In this document: in pieces, positions 13,501 to 24,599 of the stretch
How positions within the stretch are numbered: the first letter of the stretch is position 1
Layout: each line of letters starts with the position of its first letter
Assembly (NCBI RefSeq): GCF_963966145.1
Contig: NC_091050.1
Span: forward strand, 9,610,001-9,674,000
Direction of reading: 5' to 3'
Length of the DNA stretch: 64,000 bases
Source of the DNA: Tenebrio molitor
Lineage: Eukaryota > Arthropoda > Insecta > Coleoptera > Tenebrionidae
Position numbers and translations under genes: made by a program
Notes under the pieces: generated by a model
Told to the model about the DNA's origin: nothing
Seen by the model: only the letters and a program-made list of their open reading frames with translations
Databases searched by the model: none

Positions 13501-13965
13501 AAGACAAAAAAAAAACAATATTTCTCAATTGTTTCATTGCCAACAGACTCAGTCGAAACATGAAAACATTTAAAACATTGTAGGCTTGGCAAAAAGTGTA
13601 AATTTTATTTTCAGAATAGAAGAAATATATAATTTCATTTTTCACTTTATTATTTGAATAAAAAAACAAAAAGAGTTGTTAAGTGTTAAGTCAAATTTGT
13701 AATTTATAATAATATTCTTGGAATTAGACGTGCAGCGTTATCTATCCTGCGAGCTGATAAACTCCACCTTATTGAAATGGCCGACAGAGGACGCGGTGAA
13801 AACACAAATCAATTATACATTACATTCTAATTACAATATAAACTAGTTTTGTTTGTATAGTTGAAAAAAAGTTTGAGGAAAAATATTTTAAATTATCCAA
13901 ATAATGATAGGGCATGGTGCAATTAGGTTACTTATATTGATAATAAATCATATCGTTTGTGCAAT
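10595..13965. other. Intergenic, no gene recognised
   Basis: AT-rich apart from a mixed block at about 11700-12900, which holds a 122-codon plus-strand frame (11709-12077) of no recognisable family. An X-box-like motif GTTTCCTAGCAAC lies at 12341-12353. One repeat E fragment is listed separately. Confidence 0.45.
10800..10911 (+). repeat. Dispersed repeat E, copy 2
   Basis: This is the shorter relative of 1386-1550 in the same orientation. It keeps both end blocks but lacks part of the middle. It lies about 200 bases after the tRNA-Glu gene. No terminal inverted repeats are visible, so it could be a fragment of a larger element. Confidence 0.7.
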
Positions 13966-14081
13966 GTCAGGATGGCCGAGCGGTCTAAGGCGCCAGACTC
14001 AAGGTTACCTTGTCTACTTTGTGGATGGAATGAGCGTTCTGGTCCTCTCTGAGGGCGTGGGTTCGAATCCCACTCCTGACA
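13966..14081 (+). tRNA. tRNA-Leu (CAA) with a 33-nt intron
   Basis: The acceptor stem GTCAGGA pairs with TCCTGAC, with A as discriminator. The D arm GGCCGAGCGGTCTAAGGCG is typical of leucine. The anticodon stem CCAGA/TCTGG encloses CTCAAG, giving anticodon CAA. A 33-nt intron at about 14004-14036 sits in the standard position after base 37. A long variable arm with a CCTCTC/GAGGG-type stem supports a class II tRNA. The T arm has GGTTCGAATCC. An 8-T run follows. Introns are usual in eukaryotic tRNA-Leu(CAA) genes. Confidence 0.97.
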
Positions 14082-14083
14082 AC

Positions 14084-14091
14084 TTTTTTTT
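14084..14091 (+). terminator. Pol III T-run terminator of tRNA-Leu
   Basis: Eight Ts start three bases after the tRNA-Leu discriminator base. Confidence 0.88.
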
Positions 14092-14340
14092 CATTGAAAC
14101 ATTTTTAAATTTCCCGTTGATAATAAATATTATGTGAAAATTTTTACTCAAAATCTTTACAAATTCCAAACTTAACAGTTACGCAAAAAACGTATCTAGT
14201 TTAGTATCGTGACACGCCGTTGAGTGGCAGCACTTTCTACCAATTGAAAGCTCCTCCCCTCGTTACCATGGTGACAGCTTCCTCTTTTGTTCTCTTTAGC
14301 TCATACCGGTTAGAGGGGTGCGATAAAATTGCGATCATAC

Positions 14341-14892
14341 CAGTGGCGGCACTAGGGTAAAAATGTTCAAGGAACAAGTTCTTAAAAAGTTGTTTAATGG
14401 ACAAGTTGACCAATAACAATATTTTGGTGTCACGTTTTATGTTGTAATAAATGTAATTAAAATACCAAAGAACTTATAGTTTTAGAAAAACATATTTTTA
14501 TATTTTACCTACATATTTAAATGTAGAAAAACGTGATTTTGTTTGTTTATTGTTGGTATCGAGTAATAATTGCCAATTATAAATTGGCCCTAAAAAATAA
14601 TGACAGTGCCCAATGTTCTTACAAAGATCAGAAACTTCTACGATGGGAGTTAGTGAAACTTGAAAACACTCATAGGTAAATGGATATTTTTTATCCTATA
14701 AGAAAACAATAATTAAGAGCAAAATTCTTGCATAGATTATTAAAAATGGCAACTCTTAAATTGGCAGTGTGAATGTGTTGCCACTCAGAATTTTTTTTTG
14801 TTGAATTAATTATTTCACGTCTTTTAGAGAATCCCTTGTGTGTAATTATGAGCGATATTCATTGCGTAGAAGAGAATCCTGCTGCGCCACTG
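14341..14892. mobile_element. Candidate non-autonomous hAT-like element
   Basis: The left end CAGTGGCGGCACTAGGG and the right end CGCCACTG are inverted repeats, and CAGTGGCG is a common hAT terminus. The matched arms are short (about 8-13 bp) and I could not find an 8-bp target duplication. The interior is 552 bp of AT-rich sequence without an open frame. It may be a decayed hAT MITE or a chance pairing. Confidence 0.45.
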
Positions 14893-15344
14893 GTTTTAAC
14901 CCTAAGCGTTTTCTCAATGGGGTCGCATCTGTCAATTTTTCGCGTCTAGTTCAACATCTAGTGTTGTAGTGGTTTAGTTTGTAATGACAATTACCTTACC
15001 GCTTAATATAAAAATAATTGTTAAAACGGTGATAAAACTTAACTTAATGTAAGTCAAATTAGTGATAACTACAGAGAGTCGTGCAGTGATAATAAAGTAT
15101 CCGATGTTACAAAGTCAACCAATGAAACCGATACAAACCTAACTTAAATGTTGTTGTTAATTATTAAGGTGCGCCTACGTGAGAATTAATTAATATTTGT
15201 TAATCGAAATGCTGTGAAACACATGTTAAAATGAAAGTGGGCAGAAGCGAAACTTATAAATAATGTTTGCTGCGTCCTTGAAATTAATCACTCATTTATA
15301 AATAAATTCATAGGAGATAATTGTGGATTTATGTAAAAAACATC
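14893..15344 (+). other. Upstream region of Oli; probable 5' UTR and promoter
   Basis: About 450 bases precede the Oli start codon. No clear TATA box or initiator can be assigned. The sequence is AT-rich and has stops in all frames, so it is not coding. Part is expected to be 5' UTR, but the transcription start cannot be placed. Confidence 0.4.
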
Positions 15345-15476
15345 ATGAAGTCATTCGAATGCGAGTCATCTTCAGAAGGTGACGAACCCACCATTCACCC
15401 CATCTCACGGACGATAGCTCAGCCGCCGCAATGGCTGCGAGGGAATTCTGCCCCCGGATGGGGGTGGCAGAGTGGC
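15345..15476 (+). CDS. Oli: Oli exon 1
   Basis: 132 nt, 44 codons, starting [16 protein letters not shown] and ending in WGWQSG directly before the donor GTAAGT. It ends in phase 0. It is GC-richer than its flanks, as expected of coding sequence. No alternative donor keeps the frame as well. Assignment to Oli is an inference from phase, distance and strand. Confidence 0.75.
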
Positions 15477-18401
15477 GTAAGTAATGTCGCTAAATTAAAT
15501 TTCCGTTCCATCAAAAGCCAAGCAAGTTTCTTTAAACGGAACAATTCACTCGGAAATTATTCGACTCGACCTCTTCTTAGTTTTTTTATATGAATGTTTT
15601 GTTCTTTTTCTAGTCAACGCTGCTTCATCGATTTAGGGATTACAGTAGCATTAACAGTTGTAGAATGTTGATAACAGTGAAATTTAAGTGGTTCCGACAA
15701 AAATAAATGTATAATGATTAATAAATATTACCAATAAATGTTCCTTAATTTATCAAGAACTTAGAAAGAATTCAAAAATTAAATTGATATTGACGTGCGA
15801 AGCAAAATTATGTTCCATAAATGATTAAAAAGATTAAGATTTGAAAGCTTTATTTAAAAAATGATAAATGGGGGTAGTGAGTGTGAGAAGTAACAAAGAA
15901 TTATTAAAAATTGGAAGAATATATTTGAGCTTGGAATTTAAAATCTCTTCGCTTTATGCAATCCTAATGAAAACCTCCTTTTTCATTTTTCAACTTCTTG
16001 GATCCTGACAAACAATTATTTGCATTTGCAAACTAGTGATGGTTAATATTTCTCTGTCTGGACAACAATCTGAAGAGTATAGTACATATTAAGAATGTTT
16101 CCTTTTTCCATTATATTTAGTTCAAACCTTTTGACATTCTGTTTTTCTCTAATAAGTAAAAGAAAACACTAAGTAACACGCCCCAAGAAACTGAAGACCT
16201 CTTCGTTTTTTTTTTTGAAAATGACAGGCGCCAAGAAACCAACAATCTTCTAGCTCTTCCTGCAACCCATGATACGAGTTCATTTTTCGTTTTCTGTAAG
16301 CATCAAATTAAACTAACAAGGAAGATCTCTTCGTTTTGATGTGATCCTAATAGAAAACTTCACTTTTTAAAATTTTTCATTTAGGAAGAAACTAATGTCA
16401 TAAACTCAAGTGTTCAACGAAACTGCAAAATTCTTCTTTTTATGTGATCCTGATAGAAATCTTTGTTTATAATATTTGAAATAGACGTCCTCATCTTTAG
16501 TGAAACTCCAAGAAACTAACAATTTCTTCGTTTTTATACAGCTCCTACAAACCTCCTGTTTCATTTTTTCAATTTTTCAATTTTTGCAGATCATTAGTAA
16601 GTCCATGAACGAAAGTGACAGTTGATTTTTTCTCATCTGTCGACATCCAGCTAAAGTAATAGACGCCACGAAGCTCTTCTCTTCTTTATGAACTTAACAG
16701 AAAACTCTTGCTTCATTTTTGTGATGGAAAAACTGACAGGTGCTAAAAAAACTAAGAATCTATTCCCTTTTATACAACCCTAATATATGAACTTTCTGTT
16801 TTATTTTTCGAATTTCCATTTTTGCAAACTGTTAAGTAAGAACGCTTTTCTTTGCCAATTTCTTCGCTTTCTAGCAACATTGATGTAATCGTCTTGTTTT
16901 ATTTAACTTTAGCCGATCTGTCAAACACAAACTAGAGTAGTAACAAGCTCCAAGAAACTAATAATATCTTCGTTTTTATGAGCTCCTGATACAAATCTGC
17001 AAGCCTGTTTCATTTTACAATCTCTCGATGACAAAGTGAAATAACAGAAATGTAGTGTTAGATTATACTGTGTTAGAGGTGTTGGATTCTCTCATGGGCT
17101 GTGACCTTGGAAATAACTGCGCGAAGGCGATAGACCAGTGAAAAATCTGTAAATGAAAACTGAAAACATCGACTCCTTTCAAATTCAAATATGTTCATGC
17201 AAATAGACGGTCGATTTGTAGTGCTGACTTGAGACCGATATTAGTCCTTTGGGCAGTTATGACTCATAGCCCATGAGAAAATCCAAGATCTCTACTAACA
17301 AACAAAGAATTTTGATTAATCATCACTGAAAAAAATTAATTGGATATTCATGTCTGTTTCAATTTATTGTCTAAACTCAATAATTCTTAATATTGTCGTT
17401 TGTTTTTCACTTTTATTTATTGTTTACGCACCGGAGTGCGGAGTTACAGAAAGTTCAAGAACAGTTGACTGTAAATTAGGGTCAAAGTCAAAATGATTGG
17501 TGACAAGAGCCATGCATTAATTTTTTCTGCGATTGCATTTTATCTCTGCTTTGGACATTGTTTCAACAGTGCAAAGGCGTCTCGTCCCATCCGATCCAGA
17601 CCATCCAACCGCTAAACCAATTAGCTCTTGCAATAACTCTCACATGTTTAAACACTTAATTGAATCCAGTGCGGCTCGTCGACAACCGGCGGTCCAAGTT
17701 CATCATCCGGCGCCTTAGATCAAACGAACTTCGCTCCCTTTACCTCGAGCTCCACTGAAGAGGGTCAAATTCCCGGCAGGCGGACCCCTTTGGGTGCCGT
17801 GGGATTAGGTGGTTTCTACTTCCAAGGCTGTCAACCGAACATCGCCAGCCACGGCCCCCCGTCCGACGAGAACAACCCCGACCCCGCAGACTCCACCCAG
17901 ACCAACAGGTAAATAATATAAACACCGCCGTCCATAAATTATTTAACACCGCTTTCCAGGCCGCAGCATTCCCGCGCTTCGCAAAACTCCCAAAACGCCA
18001 ATCCCTCCAAAGCGAAGAACCGCCAAGGAAAATCCGTCCGACTAAATATTAACGCCAGGGAGAGGAGGAGGATGCACGATCTGAACGACGCCCTGGATGA
18101 ACTGAGGGCTGTCATCCCTTACGCGCACTCGCCCTCGGTGAGGAAGCTCTCCAAGATTGCGACTCTGCTGCTGGCCAAGAACTACATTCTGATGCAGGCG
18201 AACGCTCTGGAGGAGATGAAGAGGCTCATCGCGTATCTGCAAGGGACTGCTGGAAGCGCTGCTATTGTGGCGCCCCCAGGGTTTGATCTCCAAGGGTTTC
18301 CCGCAGCCGCCAAGTTTCTTCAGCAGCAGCAAGCCCTACAAGCAGAAAACGCCAGGAACAATGAAGGGGGGAACAACGGAGGCTCAGCAGGACCGCTCTA
18401 A
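15345..18401 (+). CDS. Oli: Oli/BHLHE22-23 family bHLH transcription factor (3 exons)
   Basis: Nuclear bHLH factor of the Olig/Beta3 group, which in animals acts in neural and motor-neuron differentiation by binding E-boxes. Exons are 15345-15476, 17670-17908 and 17960-18401; the joined frame is 813 nt, or 270 residues. The bHLH spans residues about 151-217. Its basic region is [20 protein letters not shown], its loop includes [11 protein letters not shown], and its helix 2 is [20 protein letters not shown]. These are hallmark family residues, including the invariant glutamate and arginines of the basic region. The N-terminus is serine- and proline-rich; the C-terminus has a QQQQ run and ends in a glycine/asparagine-rich tail. 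ATG 15345 was chosen because it opens a frame running into the GTAAGT donor. Exons 1-2 rest on phase and composition; the bHLH exon is certain. Confidence 0.9.
15940..17035 (+). repeat. Degenerate tandem repeat in Oli intron 1
   Basis: At least seven diverged units of very roughly 80-170 bp recur. Each carries an approximate order of CCAAGAAACTAA, then TCTTCGTTTTTATG, then ATCCTGATAGAAA, then TTTCATTTTTCAA. Examples start near 15940, 16190, 16325, 16430, 16510, 16660 and 16945. Unit length varies because blocks are lost or inserted. Confidence 0.65.
17076..17292. mobile_element. TA-flanked MITE family B, copy 2 (inside Oli intron 1)
   Basis: Same ends as the 6688 copy (GAGGTGTTGGATT at the left), with TA at 17074-17075 and 17293-17294. 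It is shorter at 217 bp because of an internal deletion of the GA-rich part. The right end is mutated (CCAAGATCTC rather than CCAACACCTC). Confidence 0.88.
17670..17908 (+). CDS. Oli: Oli exon 2
   Basis: 239 nt. The frame compatible with exon 3 is open from 17664 but has no ATG, so an upstream exon is required. The AG at 17668-17669 gives a phase-0 acceptor that fits exon 1. Its pyrimidine tract is weak. The donor is GTAAAT at 17909, and codon 124 (Arg) is split by the next intron. It encodes a low-complexity region rich in Ser, Gly and Pro. Confidence 0.8.
17960..18401 (+). CDS. Oli: Oli exon 3 with the bHLH domain
   Basis: 442 nt after a 51-nt intron (GT at 17909, CTTTCCAG ending at 17959). 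It encodes the whole bHLH domain and the C-terminus and ends at TAA 18399-18401. The intron is short and AT-rich, typical of insects. The frame is unbroken. Confidence 0.95.
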
Positions 18402-18541
18402 TGAACCATTCACAAAAGAATCTCTAATTTATGACGTTCCAAAACACCATGGATTTATTTATCTACAGGGTGAAACTGAAAGTAAAGCTAATAGAAAACA
18501 ACCAATGACGGAAACCTTCAACTGTTTATGAAAGAGTGTAA

Positions 18542-18547
18542 AATAAA
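18542..18547 (+). promoter_or_regulatory. Candidate Oli polyadenylation signal
   Basis: Canonical AATAAA in AT-rich sequence 141 nt after the Oli stop codon. A later AATAAA at 19800 would give a longer 3' UTR. Confidence 0.45.
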
Positions 18548-18731
18548 AATGAAAACTTCCAAGTAATTTTTGGAATGAAAGAGATACAGTTCTATTAAGA
18601 TTTTTTTATCAAATCGAATTCCAGAAAATCAATTTTGTTGTTGTTTTCTGGGTTACTTTTTGGGTTTTTAATTTTTTGTTCTTTTAATTTCTGTAGATTC
18701 TCGAAATTTCTCATAAAAAATTGTTATGTAC

Positions 18732-18851
18732 TTGTGTATCAAGGCTAAAAAGTGCATCTTTTTTGTCCGAGTCTGAGTTTTCTGGCCGAGGTGCAGCCGA
18801 GGCTTGAAAACAGGCGAGGACAAAAGGCACTTTTTTCCAGAGGCGCACATA
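18732..18851 (-). repeat. Dispersed repeat family A, truncated copy
   Basis: Matches only the right-hand part of the family (CTTGATACACAA end and the CCTCGGC...GGCCAGAA block) in reverse orientation. The rest of the unit is absent. It lies about 330 bases after the Oli stop. Confidence 0.8.
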
Positions 18852-20319
18852 AAGATATTTTCTTTACAATTTGTACAGATAAATGAAGCTATCCATTTTT
18901 TTTAACTTTTTTGTCCTGAATTTTGGAATCTTTTTTAAAATAATTATTTGATGCATAAATCGGAATCCGCACTTTTGACAACAAAAATGCTGCTTTTTTG
19001 GAAATGTAGGGAACTTTTTCAGGCTATTTCGCAATTTTTAGATTCACTCTGTATCAAGTCGGTCTACTTTTTAAGAGAAAGCGAAATGTCCATTGCCAAG
19101 AGATTGTGATCGCGATAATTGTTAGTGGTAGTATTAAGTAAAAATGGCGGTTTACTCATTTAATTGTTTCAATATTTGAAAATTGTTAGGAAATAAGCAA
19201 CAAGAGACTAGACAAATTTTTAATTTGAGCAAATAATCAGATAATTCGTTATCAGATCGCTTTTGGCCTCAAATTTCAGAAATATCATGATTTTCATAAT
19301 TATTGATTTATCGTGTGACAGATAAAAGGAGATAAAACAAATTTTGGCGGCATAATATTTCCATTATGTCTCTGCACGACATATTTTATTCCAATAAATT
19401 GTTGAGCTGTTGGTATTATTCTTAAACGAGTTTATGTAATATTGACAAATAACATTCTTGCACAAATATTGATTCAAACTGCAGAATTTTAATAGAGTAG
19501 ATTGTAGAATTGTAAATTGTGAAAGTCTAGCTTTTATCGGTAGTGAGGTGATAATTTCTAGTCAAACTTAATTTTAAACGATTAGCTATAAGCGACAAGG
19601 AAACAGAAGCAATATTGAACTAATCAAATATGTAATTTAGCAATAACTATTATATTGATAAGATTTTTTAACAATCAAATAACTTATAGCATTCAACTGC
19701 TAAATGTCCAAATTTGTAACAATCTAGTCAATTGTAATTAGAAGTGTGTGATGTATAATAAATTGATTTAGTTAGGTACGTTTGTACATGAAATAGAGAA
19801 ATAAAGTTGAATGTCAATCGCTATTATATTTATTGAATTAAAAATAAAATTGTGTTTAAATGTCTCCAGTCGAGAATGTTTATTTAGCTACAGAGTGGGA
19901 CAGTGAAAGTTGCATATTTTGTTTGTACATTGTGTACTCGTTTGGACAGAAGACGTAATATTTTTAATCTATAAATAAAAGTAGTAAATTCTTTCTTCTA
20001 ACCATAGAACAAAGAAAAACGTTCATAACTTTCTAGAATGTGTCATTGACTTTGATTTCTTAACAAATCTGTCTGATAATGAACCTACTAATTACGTTAC
20101 GATGAACATAAGTGAAAAAATCTATAAGTTACGTCTACGGTAAAAAGGTACAATGTGTACATCAACTGGTTAAAGCGATTTGCCTATTAGATAAAAATGC
20201 GGTTACATAAATTAGTGAATATTTTTGACAGAATGACAGAAATGTTAAATAGTCTTTTTAAAGTTTAGAAAGAAATTTGTTTTCTATATTCGAGTACAGC
20301 GTTGTTTCCAGCATTGACA

Positions 20320-20560
20320 GTGCAATCTTGCAATGCAATATTTGATTGATCTAATAAGTCATTCTTATAACCATAAAAGAAATCAAGAAGTGTTGGATCC
20401 GGAGACCTTGTCGGCCATTTTCATTTTTTATGTTGTGTATTTCTATTTAGAGAAAATACCTGCACCTGAATTCTCAACATAACCTTAAATTCTGGCTACA
20501 AAGACAAAATCCTTTGTGTTTTAGAATTCTCTGGAAATTCTTCCCAAAGGAATGTTCGAT
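20320..20560 (-). pseudogene. Transposase fossil, DDE/mariner-like superfamily
   Basis: The minus strand at 20355-20417 reads WPTRSPDPTLLDFF followed by YGYKNDL. This matches the widespread insect transposase motif W-P-x-R-S-P-D-L-T-P-L-D-F-F-L-W-G, which includes the last catalytic acidic residue region. The flanking frames are broken by stops. Only this C-terminal part is recognisable. Confidence 0.75.
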
Positions 20561-20691
20561 AAGTAAAAATGTTTGGAAATGTTTCCATATGTTGAATGTT
20601 GACATATTAATCAATTCGTCTTTTAACAATAAAAACCAAAAGGCTGAAAAATAGAGAACAAAAATTAGTACACATCTTGTCTGTTTTCTTC

Positions 20692-20886
20692 GTGTGTGTT
20701 CGTTTAAATTTCTCCTTAAAGTTAGCGTTGAAGAGTCGATTGTGAACGCAGATCACGGATCAGCTGTTTAAATCTAACCTCACTTTTTGCGTTGTTTGTG
20801 GTTTTACTCTGCAGACTGAGAGTGGTGCGTTTACAATGGCGTTTCAACGCCTCCTTTGAGGAAAAATTTAAATCAACACCCAATAT
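20692..20886. mobile_element. Foldback MITE family C, copy 1
   Basis: The two ends are inverted copies of each other over about 60 bases (GTTGAAGAGTCGATTGTGAA at the left; the complement of GCGTTGAAACGCCATTGTAA at the right). The other copy is at 44191-44398. A short middle contains CAGCTGTTTAAA. No open frame belongs to the element. Confidence 0.82.
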
Positions 20887-21260
20887 TAACACAAAAGCAT
20901 TATCAGGTATAATATAACAAGTGGTATGATTATCATCGATGATAACTACGGATGAAGCCGCGTGCAAAATGTGGTGTTTCGGTTTCACAAGGCGCATCAT
21001 CCATCACTAATCCTATCACTACTTTATATTTGATGAGTGAATATAATGAATGAGAAAATTAGGAACATTTAAATCCACCAAAAGACCTCACTGGCTTTGC
21101 GTTTTGATAAGCGTATTACTTAGCGATTGCTTTCTTATATCAACAATTAGACCTTTTTCCTTTTTTCCACTTACAACAGCGCAATTTGAAGAAACACTTT
21201 TAGCTGTAAAATTTGACAAATGTCGTTAACGTCTGACCACAATAAGGTGAAAGATTCTTT

Positions 21261-21412
21261 TGTTCGATAATTCCCTGGAAAGTGACTCTATCTATAATTA
21301 CCAGTGGGTAAAGCTTTCTCTTTCGTTCGCTTCACTTTCGCTCATCGTTTTTCGCTCACTGTCTTTTTGTTCCAGTTCTTTCTGATAACGTAATTTTGAT
21401 TTTTTAGGCAAC
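21261..21412 (+). repeat. Dispersed repeat family D, copy 1
   Basis: Shares with 24417-24599 the blocks TTACCAGTGGGT, TTCACTTTCGCTCATCGTTT, TTCGCTCACTGTCTTT and AACGTAATTTTGATTTTTTA, in the same order. An inner inverted pair (TTACCAG/CTGATAAC) suggests a decayed foldback element. Confidence 0.82.
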
Positions 21413-23209
21413 ATTTGGTAAATCGCGGCACTTACCTACTTAACATGCATTCTTTATAAAGCAACCTTCTTCCACCCAAAAAAAAATTAAATATATTTCA
21501 TTTTTTCAGGAAGTTATTTGATACACTCATTTGTATTTTGCAGGCAAGCCGGAAAACGTCTCAGCTCCCTCGCAGGATCGACGCAATTAGTAAACATCTT
21601 GCAAACGCCAACTAATCAATTTTTTTCAACATTTAAAAAATCTGTTTATGCTACTTCCTCCGTACCCTACTCTGAATTCTGTTTGGTTAGTGCGTTCGTG
21701 ACCTATTTTGCCGCGAACTGAAAAACTCGATCAGAGTTTTTTTCCAACAGCAATAATTCTTGCAGCAAATTCATCTCTCTTGGAGGCAACAGTGAAGATC
21801 ACTTCTGAAACTCGCACATCCACAATAATGCACACAATGGATTCGCACGTGGCGAGGGGTTCCATCCACCCAGTCAATCAATACGCGAGCATAACATTCC
21901 CAAAAACAAACAAAATCTTGCGTGTTTTTCCACAAAAATGCACTCGCGACGAATATTTAAATCTAGTTTGGACGGAAGGTGTCGGTGGGATTGTTTCAGC
22001 AAAAAAGTTTCCCATTTATGAAAAGCATCTGTCCGACAGTTCCACAGGAAATTAATGTGTCTGTAATCTTTTTGAATGGATTGTGAAGTCGTGGAGGTGG
22101 AGCATCTCTCTTCATTAAAAAGCCGTTTTTGCATTTCAGGTGGATTCATTTTTATGGACACAATACAGGTTTATTTAAACTTGTAGCGGTTTGGTAAGAG
22201 TGCTGTCCTCCAGGATTACCGCATTGTCCTGGAACACCAGTCGAGAAGGCCTCGCACGAGTGTGTTTCAGTCAGCTGAAACACAATTACATAAACCTGAT
22301 CCGTAAAAATGTTTTTGGATCGTGAAATTCCAAGGTTTATTTGTGCTGAAAAATTGCGCACATAATAACAGTTGTCTAAGTAGTTACGCCGGGTTAAATT
22401 GTCGCAGGTCATGACTTTATGGTCCATATAAAACAGTAGTAATATCGAAGTAGGATTTATAGTATAAGATTTACTGGTATTTTACTACGACATAACTGTA
22501 TCGTCAAACCGATAATTAATTCCAAACGTGATACACTCCCACCCGGTGGGAAATCACAAATAAAAAATTCAGCCCCAAATTATTGGAAACTCCTCCACAG
22601 CTCGCTCTAAAAAATACTCATACAATTTGATTGAACGAACAGTAAACAGCAAATAAAAACGGACCTGGAATTCTAATAAATAATCCACTCCGGTGTCGTT
22701 CGAATTATGAAAACAAACCGCGATTTCTCATACAAGCGGATGAATTTTTTTCGAGATCAGCTTCAGAAATTCGCTCGTTACGAGTTTGCATTATTTATTA
22801 ACGATTCAGTGCTTACCAGTTTTCAATTTTTATTTACAAAATGTTTGTACGTAAGTGCTTTTGGCATATTTTAATAAAATGAGAATAATGTGTAGGTATT
22901 AAGAATGTTATTCTAATTGTGACATGTGGTTTATCACTGAAGTTTCGAATCGTCTTTACACAACTAGTTAGGAAATGAATTACTGACGATATTCCATTTT
23001 CTGTGACTTCTTCGATATCAGAAGTTGAATCAAATATTTTTCGTAACTACATATTAAGATCTTACATATCACAAATTACAGATATGGCGGACTCGATTGT
23101 GTAAAGGAAATTTCAAACTAACAAGGCAAATAAAAGTGACCCCTTGATTTTCAAGACAGAGTTGAAGTTTCAAGAATATTTTTTGTCAAAAAAATATTAT
23201 GTGAAACAT

Positions 23210-23316
23210 GTTAGGAAATGCAATTTTGTAGGTATATCTTGTGTGATTTTGAGGGAACTCGCTTTACTCGTTCTGTAAACATTCCGCTCGTCATACTATA
23301 ACGAGCATTTCCTAAC
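23210..23316. repeat. Small inverted repeat (candidate short MITE)
   Basis: Ends GTTAGGAAATGC and GCATTTCCTAAC are perfect 12-bp inverted repeats, 107 bp apart overall. The right half also holds an internal CTCGT/ACGAG pair. No clear target duplication. Single copy here. Confidence 0.5.
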
Positions 23317-24416
23317 TTGTTACGTAAATAGCTATTATACGTTTTAGAAATATCAACTATGTATATCATAATCAGACGAGACAACTACTCTTACTACTCT
23401 TAATGGGAAAAGTTTTTCTAAGAGAAGTATCCTTAAAACTATTTCACTCTAACTGATGAAGTAAAGAAAATGACCTCTAGGTGCTGTGTTAAAGATTCTC
23501 GACAAAATTTTGCTGAATCGTAGCTTCCTTCGCCATATATTGAAAATAGATTCCAAGAAAGTAACACCTCTTTTTATTAATGTATAATACAATAAAAACA
23601 AGTTGAAGAATGTTTCCATTCTATCATCTATGAATTTTAACAACAACTATTTCAACAGTTCTGAGCTATTCTAATTTCTTCAGCCAATTATCTTACATTT
23701 CGTGATAAAAGTTTAATAGTAGTGCCTTCTCTATTTTTCGCTGGATCATCCCCATAACCTTATTCTGATATTAATTAATTGCTTCAGAAATGGTTTGCTT
23801 AGATACGTTAAGAAGATGAACTGTTGCTTAATGTATATTGTGCGCTATTAAGTTCCTCAGTTTAAAAGCTCAACTGAAACGCGCAGGACTCATATTTTAC
23901 TGCCACATATACAGTTATTAAAGGAGCCAAAAGACAATAAACATACGACATACTTTATTGAGAATTAAAATATACAAACATAAACACCATATCTTAGAAA
24001 ATCCTATTTCAAATCTTACTAGATCTTCTGAGTTATGTCTGGAGCCAAGATGATCATCCCGGAATTGAATTTTTTGTATTTGAAGCTCTACAACGAAAGA
24101 TAATTCAACATCTTTATTTAATGGAAATTTGGTTACTTAATTAACTTGCATCAATTACCCTTTCAAACTGTTGAAAACAAATATCCCAAAATGTCAATAA
24201 AGAAAAATAAGAATTATTCTTTGTTGTTGCAGTCTTTTAAGTCTACGAGTAACAGAATCCAGTCGGCTAGTAATGATTTGCTATCCGTGTCATATGGGAA
24301 ATATTCTTTCAGTACTGACAGAATCTACAATATCCATGAGCTAGAATATCTAAGAAGGTTAAAAGGTTCTTGCCCTGTGAGTTTCCATTTCTCTCCTATT
24401 TGATAATAATGACCAT

Positions 24417-24599
24417 TGTTCGACACCTCCCTAGAAAGCGAGTCTGTATCCATTGTTACCAGTGGGTGAAGGTTTCTCTTTCGTTCACTTCACTTTCGCT
24501 CATCGTTTTTCGCTCACTGTCTTTCACTCATTGGTTTTCATTCTCTCGTAAATGTTTCCAATTCTTTCTGGTAACGTAATTTTGATTTTTTAGACAACA
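24417..24599 (+). repeat. Dispersed repeat family D, copy 2
   Basis: Same orientation and block order as 21261-21412, with a 30-base insertion between the two CACT-rich halves. GTTACCAG near the left and CTGGTAAC near the right are perfect inverted 8-mers. Confidence 0.82.

Larger units (their letters stand above)
15477..17669 (+). other. Oli intron 1
   Basis: 2193-nt intron, GTAAGT to CCAG. It contains a degenerate tandem repeat (about 15940-17035) and a TA-flanked MITE (17076-17292). No coding segment is recognised inside. Confidence 0.7.
18402..20691. other. Oli 3' region and AT-rich intergenic sequence
   Basis: AATAAA occurs at 18542-18547, 141 bases after the stop, and again at 19800-19805. 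Either could be the Oli polyadenylation signal. A fragment of repeat family A and a transposase fossil are listed separately. No other gene is seen. Confidence 0.5.

Noticed and set aside
15321..15344. Upstream TTG start extending Oli exon 1
   Set aside because: The frame is open from a TTG, but the first ATG is 15345; a non-ATG start has no support here.
17572..17669. Alternative Oli exon 2 acceptor (TTTCAACAG at 17571)
   Set aside because: Any exon starting there and continuing into the bHLH-compatible frame meets stops at 17649 and 17661.
18042..18332. Minus-strand frame over the bHLH exon
   Set aside because: Antisense shadow of the Oli coding sequence.
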